Shown here: in pieces, positions 7,844-15,293 of the stretch
Layout: each line of letters begins with the position of its first letter
Numbering within the stretch: position 1 is the first letter of the stretch
Source of the DNA: Limosilactobacillus pulli
Lineage (GTDB): Bacteria; Bacillota; Bacilli; Lactobacillales; Lactobacillaceae
Direction of reading: 5' to 3'
Assembly: GCF_947381555.1 (NCBI RefSeq)
Contig: NZ_CANCWQ010000026.1
Location: 1-22,926, forward strand
Length of the DNA: 22,926 nucleotides
Notes under the pieces: model-generated
Seen by the model: the letters and a program-made list of their open reading frames with translations, nothing else
Databases searched by the model: none
What the model was told of the DNA's origin: nothing
Program-made: the position numbers and the translations under genes

Positions 7844-10218
7844 GAACAACGGCTTTTTCATTAGAACTGCAACGAGCTAAGCGTATCTTGACTAAGGTTA
7901 ATGCCTTGGCGCCGACGATGCGGGCCATGAGTGATCAAAAACTTAAAGCTCAGACACCGCGGATGCAAAAGATGCTTAAAGACGGCAAATCGTTAAACAG
8001 CCTCTTGCCAATGGCATTTGCTACTGCACGTGAGGCGGCCCGACGCGTTTTAGGGATGTATCCTTATGACGTGCAGGTGATTGGGGCCATTGTTCTTCAT
8101 CATGGCTGGATTGCTGAAATGAAGACTGGAGAAGGCAAGACGCTGACCGCAGCACTGCCTCTTTATCTAAATGGCTTAACTGGCAAAGGAGCAATTTTGG
8201 TGACGCCCAGTCGCTATCTGGCTCAGCGCGATCAAGAAGAACTGAGCGTGCTGTATAAATGGCTAGGATTGACTTGCAGCCTGGGTTTTGACCCTAATGA
8301 CGAAACGGACAATCAAGCAACCGTCGTCGATAAGCGAAAATGGTACCAAGCCGATGTTTTGTACACGACTGGCAGCACACTGGCGTTTGACTATCTGTTC
8401 AATAATCTGGCTTCACGACCCGAAGATCAGTATCTGAGACCTTATAACTACGCAATCATCGATGAGGTTGATGCCGTGTTTTTGGATGGTGCCAATTCGC
8501 CGATGGTGGTCGCTAGCAAGCCCGAATTGCAGTCAAATCTTTATCAGCTGACTGACGAGTTTGTACGCAGTTTAAGACCAGAAACCGACTATCGCCGCAG
8601 CAAAAACCACAAATCAGCTTGGTTGACGCATACTGGTGTTTTAAGAGCACAAAAATGGTTTCGGATTAATGATCTGTTTGATAATCAATATCGTGAACTG
8701 TATCGGCATATCAGTCTGGCGTTGCAGGCTCATTTTGTGCAGCAAAAAGGTCATGACTACATGGTTGATGATGGCGAAGTGGTTCTGTTGGATGAAGCCA
8801 ATGGTCGCTTGATGCGTGGTATGAAGGGCAATACTGGGATTCAGCAGGCCGTTGAACAAAAAGAGGGCGTCAAGATATCAGAAAATCGGCAGGCCGTTGC
8901 CTCGATTACCTATCAAGGTCTGTTTCGGCTGTTTAACAACGTTGCTGGAATGACGGGAACGGCCAAGATTGCCGAAAGTGAATTTATCAATGTCTACAAG
9001 ATGAAAGTCGTTCAAATTCCACGGCACCGTAAAAACATTCGTAAGGATCATCAGCCGCGCGTTTATCTAACGACTAGCGAGAAGTTGATTGAAGCTATCA
9101 AGCTGGCAGAAAAGCTGCATCATCAGGGCCGACCAATTTTATTGATTGCTGGTTCAGTTGAAAACTCAGAGATCGTTTCGGAAATTCTTTTAAATCGTGG
9201 TATTCCCCATAACGTTTTGAATGCCCGTAATGAGGCTAATGAGGCTGCTATTATTAAAAATGCTGGGCAAAGAAATGCAGTGACGGTTTCTACCAACATG
9301 GCTGGGCGAGGTACCGATATCAAACTAGGTCGAGGCGTGGCCAAATTAGGCGGTTTAGCGGTAATTGGTACCGAAATGCTTGATCCACGCGTTGCCGAGC
9401 AGCTGCAGGGACGGGCTGGTCGGCAAGGCGATCCAGGTGACAGCTGGTTTTTCATTTCATTGGAGGATAATTTTATCTCTCAAAACAGCAGTCCGGTGAT
9501 TCGTCGCTATTATCGCCGCCATATCAAGCATTTTAATCACAAGGTCAAGTCGCATCGTCTGCACAACCCACGAATTTTGATCTCACTGTTGCTGTTGCGC
9601 AATAAGGTCATGGTCAGCCAGCGACAAACGCGCGCGCGAATGTACAGCTATGAGAACAGTATGCGATTGGAGCGGATGGTCTTTTATGAATTGCGGGATG
9701 CCATCATGAACGCTGATGATTATCGCAAGACCGCGCTTAGCTGGATGGAACACGGTTTTGATGTGATTTTAAACACTCGGTCAAACTGGGATTATGGTCA
9801 TCTAAAAGTAATGGTCAATCACTGGATAACCTATGATGATGCTCAGATTCCTGCTGATTTGAACTATCGGGATATAGCCGCAGTCAAAGATTATCTGATG
9901 CAGCGGACCAATGAGATTTTAGATCAGATTGAAGATTCAATTGATGATCCCAAACAGATTGAACAATTTTATCGTTCTGCACTGCTTAAGGCAATGGATG
10001 ACTGCTGGGTTGATCAGGTGGCCTATCTTGGCTATCTGAAAACGTTGGTTCAACCGTGGACACTATTGCAGCGCAATCCGATGGTAGTTTATCATGAGAA
10101 GGCATATGATCATTTTAAACAGATGATTGATGCGGTTACTCAAGAAGCAATTCGTAATCTGTTGTTAAGCACGGTCGCTTTGAATGAGGATGGCGAGGTC
10201 GTCGTATACTTTGTTTAA
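7840..10218 (+). CDS. secA2: Accessory Sec ATPase SecA2
   Basis: This is the motor ATPase dedicated to the SRRP. The 792-aa product carries SecA motifs in order: Walker A MKTGEGKT (Lys100), DEVD at 208-211, the central AGMTGTA segment, TNMAGRGTDIKLG, and QLQGRAGRQGDPG. The zinc-binding C-terminal tail typical of housekeeping SecA (CxCx8CH/C) is absent; the protein ends VVVYFV. This and the gene context identify SecA2. The start is GTG at 7840, overlapping the asp3 stop as GTGA, so translation is probably coupled. No glycosyltransferase genes follow, although gtfA/gtfB commonly do in streptococci and many lactobacilli. Confidence 0.95.
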   Translation: MRTTAFSLELQRAKRILTKVNALAPTMRAMSDQKLKAQTPRMQKMLKDGKSLNSLLPMAFATAREAARRVLGMYPYDVQVIGAIVLHHGWIAEMKTGEGKTLTAALPLYLNGLTGKGAILVTPSRYLAQRDQEELSVLYKWLGLTCSLGFDPNDETDNQATVVDKRKWYQADVLYTTGSTLAFDYLFNNLASRPEDQYLRPYNYAIIDEVDAVFLDGANSPMVVASKPELQSNLYQLTDEFVRSLRPETDYRRSKNHKSAWLTHTGVLRAQKWFRINDLFDNQYRELYRHISLALQAHFVQQKGHDYMVDDGEVVLLDEANGRLMRGMKGNTGIQQAVEQKEGVKISENRQAVASITYQGLFRLFNNVAGMTGTAKIAESEFINVYKMKVVQIPRHRKNIRKDHQPRVYLTTSEKLIEAIKLAEKLHHQGRPILLIAGSVENSEIVSEILLNRGIPHNVLNARNEANEAAIIKNAGQRNAVTVSTNMAGRGTDIKLGRGVAKLGGLAVIGTEMLDPRVAEQLQGRAGRQGDPGDSWFFISLEDNFISQNSSPVIRRYYRRHIKHFNHKVKSHRLHNPRILISLLLLRNKVMVSQRQTRARMYSYENSMRLERMVFYELRDAIMNADDYRKTALSWMEHGFDVILNTRSNWDYGHLKVMVNHWITYDDAQIPADLNYRDIAAVKDYLMQRTNEILDQIEDSIDDPKQIEQFYRSALLKAMDDCWVDQVAYLGYLKTLVQPWTLLQRNPMVVYHEKAYDHFKQMIDAVTQEAIRNLLLSTVALNEDGEVVVYFV

Positions 10219-10242
10219 TAAATGATTAGGGAGTGTTTTTGG

Positions 10243-10455
10243 ATGGCAACGCACAGAATCGATCATCATAGCAATGACGATACTTTGGACAATGTGGTTG
10301 AACAGCATGCCAACAAGCGGCTTGAAAAGATTCAAGAAGAACGGGCGCAGGCATATGAAAAAGGGTACCATCATTCGGGAATGGCTAGATTTTTAATGAA
10401 TCTGGTGATGATTATTGCGGTCTTGCTGATGATCATCATGATGTTTTGGAAATAG
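10243..10455 (+). CDS. Small single-TM protein, possible SecE-like/Asp4 subunit
   Basis: This 70-aa protein has a charged, His-rich N-terminus, an amphipathic charged helix (RLEKIQEERAQAYEKGY) and one C-terminal membrane span (FLMNLVMIIAVLLMIIMMFW). ATG at 10243 has AGGGAG 9 bases upstream, so it is preferred over ATG at 10222. It begins 24 bases after the secA2 stop on the same strand and appears to be the last gene of the export operon. An amphipathic helix followed by a single span is the layout of SecE, and streptococcal accessory Sec loci carry small SecE/SecG-like proteins (Asp4/Asp5). The assignment rests on topology and position; I see no diagnostic sequence motif, so it may be unrelated. 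Confidence 0.7.
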   Translation: MATHRIDHHSNDDTLDNVVEQHANKRLEKIQEERAQAYEKGYHHSGMARFLMNLVMIIAVLLMIIMMFWK

Positions 10456-10512
10456 TTCAATCTTGATCAGAATAGTATTTTTAATTAAATTCGCAAAAAA
10501 TTAAAAAATTGC

Positions 10513-10540
10513 TTGCAAAATGCTGAGAATGGATTAAAAT
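10513..10540 (+). promoter_or_regulatory. Promoter for the asnA T-box transcript
   Basis: A -35 box TTGCAA (10513-10518) and a -10 box TAAAAT (10535-10540) are separated by 16 bases, just upstream of the T-box leader. The preceding 60 bases are very AT-rich, as expected upstream of a promoter. Confidence 0.65.
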
Positions 10541-10547
10541 AAAAATC

Positions 10548-10840
10548 AATCAAACAGTTTTGAAAAACCATGAGAAAGACGAGTAGCTGTGTGCATTCGT
10601 AAAGTGAGCCGGGGATAATGGGAACTCGGCCGACCCTGATGCAGTGAAAAACACTTCCCCGCGTTGCTGACCCAAATGGTTTCGTCCAAAGTAGGCTCAG
10701 ACGTTTTCGACACGTTACAGTCGATGGAGCATGTTTGTGCTCTGATCAAAGCGGTCTGGATATCTCTGGACAACTTGGGTGGCACCGCGGAATAAAGCCT
10801 TTCGTCCCATGAAACTACAGGGACAAAAGGCTTTTTATTT
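10548..10840 (+). promoter_or_regulatory. T-box leader, asparagine type, upstream of asnA
   Basis: This is a tRNA-sensing transcription-attenuation leader. The conserved T-box sequence GGGTGGCACCGCGG is at 10778-10791. A terminator follows: AAAGCCTTT..GTCCC (10794-10808) pairs with GGGAC..AAAGGCTTT (10820-10834), ending in a T-rich tract. In Stem I an AGTA motif near 10580 faces GAA (10646-10648), and the specifier position then reads AAC (10650-10652), an asparagine codon. Uncharged tRNA-Asn would stabilise the antiterminator and switch on asnA. The specifier is assigned by eye from the loop-E-type motif. Confidence 0.92.
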
Positions 10841-10876
10841 TGCCCTCAAGTCTAAGTTTCAAGGAGATTTTTTATT

Positions 10877-11887
10877 ATGAGTCTGATTATTCCAGAACAC
10901 TACGATCCAAAGCTATCAGTTCGTGAGACTGAAGCTGCTATTCGCTACATTCGTGAAACCTTCCAAGATGAAATTGGTCGTGAATTGAACCTGCAGCGGA
11001 TGAGTGCGCCAATGTTCGTCGAAAAGAAAACTGGTTTGAACGACAACTTAAACGGGGTTGAACAGCCAGTTTCATTCACCATGAAGGCTCTGCCTGGTGA
11101 AACGATCGAAGTTGTTCACTCACTTGCTAAGTGGAAGCGTTACGCATTAAAGAAGTATGGCTTTGGCATGCATGAAGGTCTTTACACCAACATGAACGCC
11201 ATTCGTAAAGATGAAGACTTGGACAACTTCCACTCCATCTACGTTGACCAGTGGGACTGGGAAAAGGTGATCGCCAAAGAAGAACGGACTGAAGAAACCT
11301 TGAAGGTAACGGTCAAAAAGATCTTTAAGGTTATCAAGCACATGGAACATGAGGTTTGGTACAAGTTCCCACAAGCAGTTCACCATCTGCCAGACGAGAT
11401 TCACTTCGTTACCACGCAAGAACTCGAAGACCGCTGGCCAGATCTGACGCCGATGGAACGAGAAGATAAGATTGCCAAGGAACTCGGGTGTGTCTTTGTT
11501 ATGAAGATCGGTGACAAGCTGCGTCGTTCTGGCAAGCCTCATGATGGCCGCGCACCTGACTACGATGACTGGTCTTTGAACGGCGATATTATCTTCTGGT
11601 ACGAACCGTTGGACTGCAAGCTTGAAGTCTCCAGCATGGGGATTCGGGTTGATGAAGATGCCATGCGCTACCAGCTGAAAGAAGCCGGCGAAGAAGCCCG
11701 TGCTGAACTGCCATTTCACAAGATGCTTTTGAACCATGAACTGCCATACACGATCGGTGGCGGGATCGGTCAATCACGGCTGTGTATGCTGCTTTTGGGC
11801 AAGGCACACGTTGGCGAGGTTCAGGCAAGCATCTGGCCTAAAGACATGCGTGAAAAGTGTGAAAAAGCCGGCATTCAACTGCTGTAG
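10877..11887 (+). CDS. asnA: Aspartate--ammonia ligase (asparagine synthetase A)
   Basis: This cytosolic enzyme makes asparagine from aspartate, ammonia and ATP. The 336-aa length is normal for AsnA. The family sequence is easily recognised: YDPKLSVRETEAAIRYI at the N-terminus, NDNLNGVEQPVSF, VVHSLAKWKRYAL, IRKDEDLDNFHSIYVDQWDWE and the C-terminal GGGIGQSRLCMLLLGKAHVGEVQASIW. It resembles class II aminoacyl-tRNA synthetases (AspRS/AsnRS core), and the GGGIGQSR segment corresponds to motif 3. ATG at 10877 has AAGGAG about 10 bases upstream. The asparagine T-box immediately upstream fits the product. The gene appears intact and monocistronic. Confidence 0.97.
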   Translation: MSLIIPEHYDPKLSVRETEAAIRYIRETFQDEIGRELNLQRMSAPMFVEKKTGLNDNLNGVEQPVSFTMKALPGETIEVVHSLAKWKRYALKKYGFGMHEGLYTNMNAIRKDEDLDNFHSIYVDQWDWEKVIAKEERTEETLKVTVKKIFKVIKHMEHEVWYKFPQAVHHLPDEIHFVTTQELEDRWPDLTPMEREDKIAKELGCVFVMKIGDKLRRSGKPHDGRAPDYDDWSLNGDIIFWYEPLDCKLEVSSMGIRVDEDAMRYQLKEAGEEARAELPFHKMLLNHELPYTIGGGIGQSRLCMLLLGKAHVGEVQASIWPKDMREKCEKAGIQLL

Positions 11888-11929
11888 TCAAGATGCGTTG
11901 AATCAAGCAATAATAAATGCTATGCCTGG

Positions 11930-12170
11930 TTCAATACCTAATTAAAAACAGTGGTTTGGCGATGTGGGCAACAGCCAATGATCAAACACTAGGATAACGA
12001 TTGAGTCTGTGTTTGCTTGCGGACGAACTTCCTAACCTCAGTATCACTTTCTCAGAGTCAGCAGGGCAGCCCGGCCTGATCGAGAATTCCAGTCAATGAT
12101 TGTTGAGCTGTAAATGGCGAAACCATAAAACCGAAACTCAAAAGGGATTTCCTTACTGAGTTTCGGTTTT
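11930..12170 (+). ncRNA. Candidate structured non-coding RNA after asnA
   Basis: No coding sequence is visible between asnA and the IS66 remnant. The segment can close on itself: CAGC+CAATGATC (11972-11983) pairs with GATTGTTG+A-bulge+GCTG (12098-12110), and an outer TGGTTT (11952-11957) pairs with AAACCA (12120-12125). A strong terminator follows at once. A weak possible promoter is TTGAAT (11898-11903), 17 bases, then TGC-TATGCC (11921-11926). A long hairpin-like RNA of about 200 nt could be a 6S-type RNA, but I cannot identify the family. It may also be a structured 3' UTR of asnA. Confidence 0.35.
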
Positions 12171-12172
12171 TT
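12127..12172 (+). terminator. Strong rho-independent terminator
   Basis: A perfect 14-bp stem, AAAACCGAAACTCA (12127-12140) with TGAGTTTCGGTTTT (12157-12170), is followed by further T residues. It ends the asnA transcript or the candidate RNA before it, and could also act on the opposite strand. Confidence 0.9.
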
Positions 12173-12270
12173 ATTAAAAAGTATCAACGTAAGCACACCA
12201 TAACAACACGTATTCTAACCATCGCACAGACCTTCTATACTTGAGGAAACTCATATAGGAGGTCTTTTTG

Positions 12271-12444
12271 ATGACTCAAAATGAAATCGTTGAAGTCAGC
12301 GCCACTTCAAACGACCGCAGGACTAACCGGAGCGTGCTGGTAGCCTCACTTTCGATTCAGAAAGTGCGGCTTAACATCTACCAGGGCGCTGATCCCGCAA
12401 TGATCGAAAATCTGATTAAACTCTTCGTTGATCATGCTGGTTAA
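12271..12444 (+). CDS. IS66 TnpA-like small protein
   Basis: A 57-aa ORF starts at ATG 12271, with AGGAGGTC just upstream. It is homologous along its length to the 57-aa ORF at 22525-22698 (shared pattern: ASLSIQKVRLNIYQGADP versus AIVSLHQVKINVYQEADP, and both end AG-stop). IS66 elements carry a small tnpA before tnpB; this is a short Lactobacillus version whose exact role in transposition is unknown. The stop overlaps the tnpB start region, as in intact elements. The ORF is intact, but its element is defective. Confidence 0.75.
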   Translation: MTQNEIVEVSATSNDRRTNRSVLVASLSIQKVRLNIYQGADPAMIENLIKLFVDHAG

Positions 12445-12661
12445 TTAGACCCAGCCGAAGCATGTTTTTATCGTCTGCGGCAAAACCGATCTGCGCAAAG
12501 GTATTGATGGCTTAGCGGCAGTGGTCGCTGAAAACTATGATCTGGATTTGTTTGATGATTCCCTATTTCTCTTCTGCGGTACACGCAATGATCGATTTAA
12601 GGGACTCTATTGGGACGGTGAAGGATTCATCTTGCTTTATAAACGTTTTGAAATAGGATAA
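12434..12661 (+). pseudogene. IS66 tnpB remnant with early amber stop
   Basis: Read from ATG 12434, the frame is MLVN, then TAG at 12446-12448, then a clear TnpB sequence (KHVFIVCGKTDLRKGIDGLA ... LFCGTRNDRFKGLYWDGEGF), ending at TAA 12659-12661. The related copy at 22688 has TGG (Trp) at the stop position, so one G-to-A change explains the break. The C-terminus after YKRFE is also lost (about 75 codons against a usual 115 or so). Confidence 0.88.
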
Positions 12662-12667
12662 TGAAAT

Positions 12668-12703
12668 GGGGCATCTCGCCAAGCGGCGAGATGCCTCATT
12701 TTT
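12668..12703 (+). terminator. Hairpin terminator inside the defective IS66 element
   Basis: A 13-bp stem, GGGGCATCTCGCC (12668-12680) with GGCGAGATGCCTC (12685-12697), has a 4-base loop and is followed by a run of T. It sits where the deleted tnpC region would begin. Confidence 0.8.
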
Positions 12704-12840
12704 TCGTGTACTTTTCAACCCGTACCATTATGGTGTGATTACGATTGACCTTAACCACACGATTGACGGTTTCGTCTAAAATAAGTCGATTCAGCCATTA
12801 GATGATAAAAGATGGAATAGAGAGAATCCTCTAATAACGA

Positions 12841-12900
12841 AAAGGCATCAGGCGCTAGTCTGGTGCCTTTTTATCTTTAGTCAACCATCATTGACTAAAG
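12841..12900 (+). terminator. Terminator-like hairpin followed by a perfect 10-bp inverted repeat
   Basis: AAAGGCATCAG (12841-12851) pairs with CTGGTGCCTTT (12860-12870) and is followed by TTATC, terminator-like on the + strand. Next to it, CTTTAGTCAA (12875-12884) and TTGACTAAAG (12891-12900) form a second perfect palindrome with a 6-base loop. No + strand gene precedes them directly. The rest of 12743-12972 has no coding sequence that I can support. Confidence 0.6.
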
Positions 12901-12922
12901 TCACGGATTTCATGCTAGGCAT

Positions 12923-12960
12923 AATTAAAAAAGTCTGCCGAACAAATGCTCAGCAGACTT
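12923..12960 (-). terminator. Terminator of the NhaC-family gene
   Basis: On the - strand, AAGTCTGC ... GCAGACTT (12953-12960 with 12931-12938) is followed by TTTTAATT, just past the stop of the transporter gene. Confidence 0.85.
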
Positions 12961-12972
12961 GCAAAATATTGC

Positions 12973-14367
12973 TTAGGCTTTTTGGGTTTTTGGTCCGTGA
13001 CCAGGCTGCCATTTGAGACCAATGCCAGTAAAGCCGCTCAAAATGGAGAAGACTGGCGACATTAAACTAAACAGGGTAAATGGTAAGAATTCAAGTACTG
13101 GTACGCCTAACGTAGAGGCAACAAACGATCCTGCCACGCCCCAAGGAATCAAGTAGTTGATGACGCTCCCACCGTCTTCAAGCGTCCGACTTAAAGCCAA
13201 TGGCGCGAGGCCGATCCGCTTAAAGGCTGGCTTAAAGGCATTCCCTGGCAGAATTACTGAAAGGTACTGTTCACCGACGAACAGGTTGACACCAATGCCG
13301 GCACAAATTGTCGCAGTAATCAAACGACCAGGTTTGCTTAGTCTGGCAACCAGCGGCTTCATGGCACTTTCGATGATTCCCATGCGCATCAAGATTCCAC
13401 CCAGTGCCAAGGTCATGATGATTAATGAAACGGTTCCCATCATGCTGGAGATGCCGCCCCGCGTCAGCAGTGCATCAACAGCTTTGTTGCCGGTTTTGGA
13501 AACAAAGCCGCTTTCAATCAGTGTGGCGAATTTGGCAATGGCCAAGTGCGGATTGTTGATAAAGATCATAATAGTCGACAAAACAATGTTTAAAAATAGA
13601 GTTGGAATAGCTGGGACTTTTTTCCAGGCACAAACAAACATCAAGATAATCGGCAGAGCGGCCCACCAAGAAACGGCAAAATGCTTAGTCAGTGTCGAAC
13701 TTACTGAAGCAATGCTGGCAAGTGACGTTCCCTTATTGCTTTGACCCAAGAAGAAAAAGACGACTAGGGAAACTACGAAGGCAGGGATGGTTGACCACAT
13801 CATGTTTTTGATGTGATCAAACAGATCATCTTCGGCTACGGCTGATGCCAGGTTGGTCGAATCAGACAGTGGCGACATCTTATCACCGAAAACAGCCCCG
13901 GAGATAATGGCACCAGCCGTCAAAGCTGGATTGACGCCTAAGGTTGAGCCCATCCCAAACAAGGCAATCCCAACGGTTGAAACGGTTGTAAAACCAGAAC
14001 CGATTGCCAGCCCGACCAATGAGCAGACAATGAAGACCGATGGTACGAAGAAACGGGCACTGATCAAATGAAAGCCCAAGACCATCAATGAAGGAATAAT
14101 GCCGGCTTGAATCCAAACGGCAATTAAAGTCCCAATCAGAATAAAGATGAAGATGGGGATGATAGCAGTTGAGATCCCTTCAGTAATGCCCTTCATGATG
14201 TTATCCCAGGAAACACGACGAATGGCCAGCCAGAAAACCAAAAAGGCAATGACGGTTAAAACAGGAACCTGGGGTGAAAGACCAAAGCCAATCACGCCGC
14301 ATCCCAAGACAATCAGCATAATCAATAAAATAGCAACAGATTCTTTAAATTCAATTTTTTTAGTCAT
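12973..14367 (-). CDS. NhaC-family Na+/H+ antiporter homologue, predicted tyrosine transporter
   Basis: This 464-aa integral membrane protein has about 11-12 hydrophobic spans. It shows NhaC-family features: IFILIGTLIAVWIQAG early, then GLAIGSGFTTVSTVGIALFGMG, SGAVFGDKMSPLSDSTNLAS, and VNLFVGEQYLSVILPG with RTLEDGGSVINYLIPWGVAG near the C-terminus. The family exchanges Na+ for H+ or organic substrates (for example MleN, malate/lactate). The upstream T-box reads UAC, and tyrosine-type T-boxes upstream of NhaC relatives (YheL) have led others to predict tyrosine uptake; I infer the same here. ATG at 14367 has GAGGT about 9 bases upstream. The gene is monocistronic with its own terminator. Confidence 0.88.
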   Translation of the reverse strand: MTKKIEFKESVAILLIMLIVLGCGVIGFGLSPQVPVLTVIAFLVFWLAIRRVSWDNIMKGITEGISTAIIPIFIFILIGTLIAVWIQAGIIPSLMVLGFHLISARFFVPSVFIVCSLVGLAIGSGFTTVSTVGIALFGMGSTLGVNPALTAGAIISGAVFGDKMSPLSDSTNLASAVAEDDLFDHIKNMMWSTIPAFVVSLVVFFFLGQSNKGTSLASIASVSSTLTKHFAVSWWAALPIILMFVCAWKKVPAIPTLFLNIVLSTIMIFINNPHLAIAKFATLIESGFVSKTGNKAVDALLTRGGISSMMGTVSLIIMTLALGGILMRMGIIESAMKPLVARLSKPGRLITATICAGIGVNLFVGEQYLSVILPGNAFKPAFKRIGLAPLALSRTLEDGGSVINYLIPWGVAGSFVASTLGVPVLEFLPFTLFSLMSPVFSILSGFTGIGLKWQPGHGPKTQKA

Positions 14368-14465
14368 ATTATCGATACCTCATGAATTGATTTATTAATT
14401 TAACAGCATTTGGTTTGTAGATAATGACTATAATATCGTTTCATAATTTCTCCCCCTCGAGCAGA

Positions 14466-14714
14466 CAAAAAGGCGTTCCGACTAGACAATGTCTAATCGG
14501 GACGCCTCAACGTGGTACCACCCAACTGAAAAGAGCCAGTGCATGGGCTGCTTTTCACTCTTGCCAGTTGCTAACGGTACCGGCCCAATCCGTACGGGCT
14601 TATTATGTCGGGTATTTCGGAGCTGTCACCCTGTCCGGTTCGCATCATCCACCGGTTTTCTGAGCGCTGAGGTGCAGTTCTACTTGACGACCACTCGTAA
14701 ATTTCATTGGCATT
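14466..14714 (-). promoter_or_regulatory. T-box leader, tyrosine type, upstream of the NhaC-family gene
   Basis: Read on the - strand, the T-box motif GGGTGGTACCACG is at 14523-14511. A terminator follows: AGGCGTCCCGATTAGAC pairs with GTCTAGTCGGAACGCCT, then TTTTT (about 14507-14466). In Stem I, AGTAGA lies opposite GAA, and the specifier then reads TAC (plus-strand 14612-14614), just before CGAC, which pairs with GTCG on the 5' side. UAC is a tyrosine codon. Starved tRNA-Tyr would therefore turn the transporter on. The specifier is assigned by eye. Confidence 0.92.
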
Positions 14715-14743
14715 AATATATCACTGAAAAAAAAGAATGGCAA
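14715..14743 (-). promoter_or_regulatory. Promoter of the tyrosine T-box transcript
   Basis: On the - strand, TTGCCA (14743-14738) and TATATT (14720-14715) are separated by 17 bases, immediately upstream of the T-box leader. Confidence 0.7.
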
Positions 14744-14835
14744 GTTGATTTCTGATAATTATTTAATTTCATTTTAATAAAAGCGTTTTCGCATAATGAG
14801 CTGAAAAGTGGCTGGATCATTGAATTAGCGCGCTT

Positions 14836-14841
14836 TATAAT
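14836..14841 (+). promoter_or_regulatory. -10 box upstream of the Nudix-helicase unit
   Basis: A perfect TATAAT lies 33 bases before the Nudix start codon. Any -35 box is poor (TGGATC at 14813-14818, 17 bases upstream). The rest of 14744-14874 has no gene. Confidence 0.45.
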
Positions 14842-14874
14842 AAAAATATCCTAAGCAAAAAGGAATCAGTAAAT

Positions 14875-15291
14875 ATGACCAAAAAAATAAATGTAGTGGG
14901 GGCTGCCATCTTAAATGAGCAGTACCAGATTTTAGCAAGCAAGCGCAGCGATGATCGCATCCTAGGGGCCTTGTGGGAATTTCCGGGTGGCAAAATCGAG
15001 CCGGGTGAGGATCCTAAGGCAGCTTTAAAGCGCGAGTTAAGAGAAGAATTCAATGATCAAATCGAGGTCGGCAGTCAAGTTGTACCAACTGCCGTTAAAG
15101 AATATGATTTTGGCGAGATCCATCTGACGGTTTATTATGCCAAACTGGATACGCATCATTTTGATCTGATCGCCCACAGCCAGGTTAAATGGTGCGACCA
15201 AGCCAATTTGATGCAGTTAAACTGGGCTGATGCCGATTTGCCGATTGCTCGGGCAATTGCGCAGGCGGATCTAAAAAAGGCGGTGTTTTAA
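14875..15291 (+). CDS. MutT-like Nudix hydrolase
   Basis: This 138-aa Nudix protein probably hydrolyses (oxidised) nucleoside triphosphates to monophosphates, as MutT-type enzymes do. The Nudix box is visible from Gly39: GKIEPGE, seven residues, then REL-R-EE (Arg53, Glu54, Glu57, Glu58). The final GU of the consensus is replaced by Asn60-Asp61, a small departure. WEFPGG before the box and TVYYA after it are typical of the MutT/8-oxo-dGTPase group. ATG at 14875 has AGGA 10 bases upstream. The stop lies two bases before the start of the helicase gene, so the two are very probably one operon. The true substrate is unknown. Confidence 0.88.
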   Translation: MTKKINVVGAAILNEQYQILASKRSDDRILGALWEFPGGKIEPGEDPKAALKRELREEFNDQIEVGSQVVPTAVKEYDFGEIHLTVYYAKLDTHHFDLIAHSQVKWCDQANLMQLNWADADLPIARAIAQADLKKAVF

Positions 15292-15293
15292 GC

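Larger units (their letters stand above)
12189..12742 (+). mobile_element. Defective, internally deleted IS66-family element (554 bp)
   Basis: Terminal inverted repeats are visible. The left end starts GTAAGCACACCATAAC at 12189. The right end, read on the opposite strand from 12742, is GTAATCACACCATAAT (14 of 16 identical). GTAA ends are typical of IS66. Inside are a tnpA-like ORF, a broken tnpB and a hairpin; the large tnpC transposase is missing. The flanks (GTATCAAC / GATTGACC) are not an identical 8-bp target duplication. It could still be moved in trans by a complete relative. The related element at 22441 shares the left end and gene order. Confidence 0.85.

Noticed and set aside
11147..11773. 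208-aa minus-strand ORF opposite asnA
   Set aside because: It is a shadow of the conserved asnA frame with low-complexity, antisense-like composition.
12181..12750. Target-site duplication around the IS66 remnant
   Set aside because: The 8-bp flanks GTATCAAC and GATTGACC match at only four positions, so no duplication can be claimed.
13157..13744. 195-aa plus-strand ORF opposite the NhaC-family gene
   Set aside because: It is antisense to a clear membrane protein. Long open antisense frames are common opposite such genes, and no start signal is seen.
14424..14716. Two plus-strand ORFs over the tyrosine T-box
   Set aside because: The conserved T-box, terminator and promoter explain this region. 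The ORFs have no ribosome binding site.
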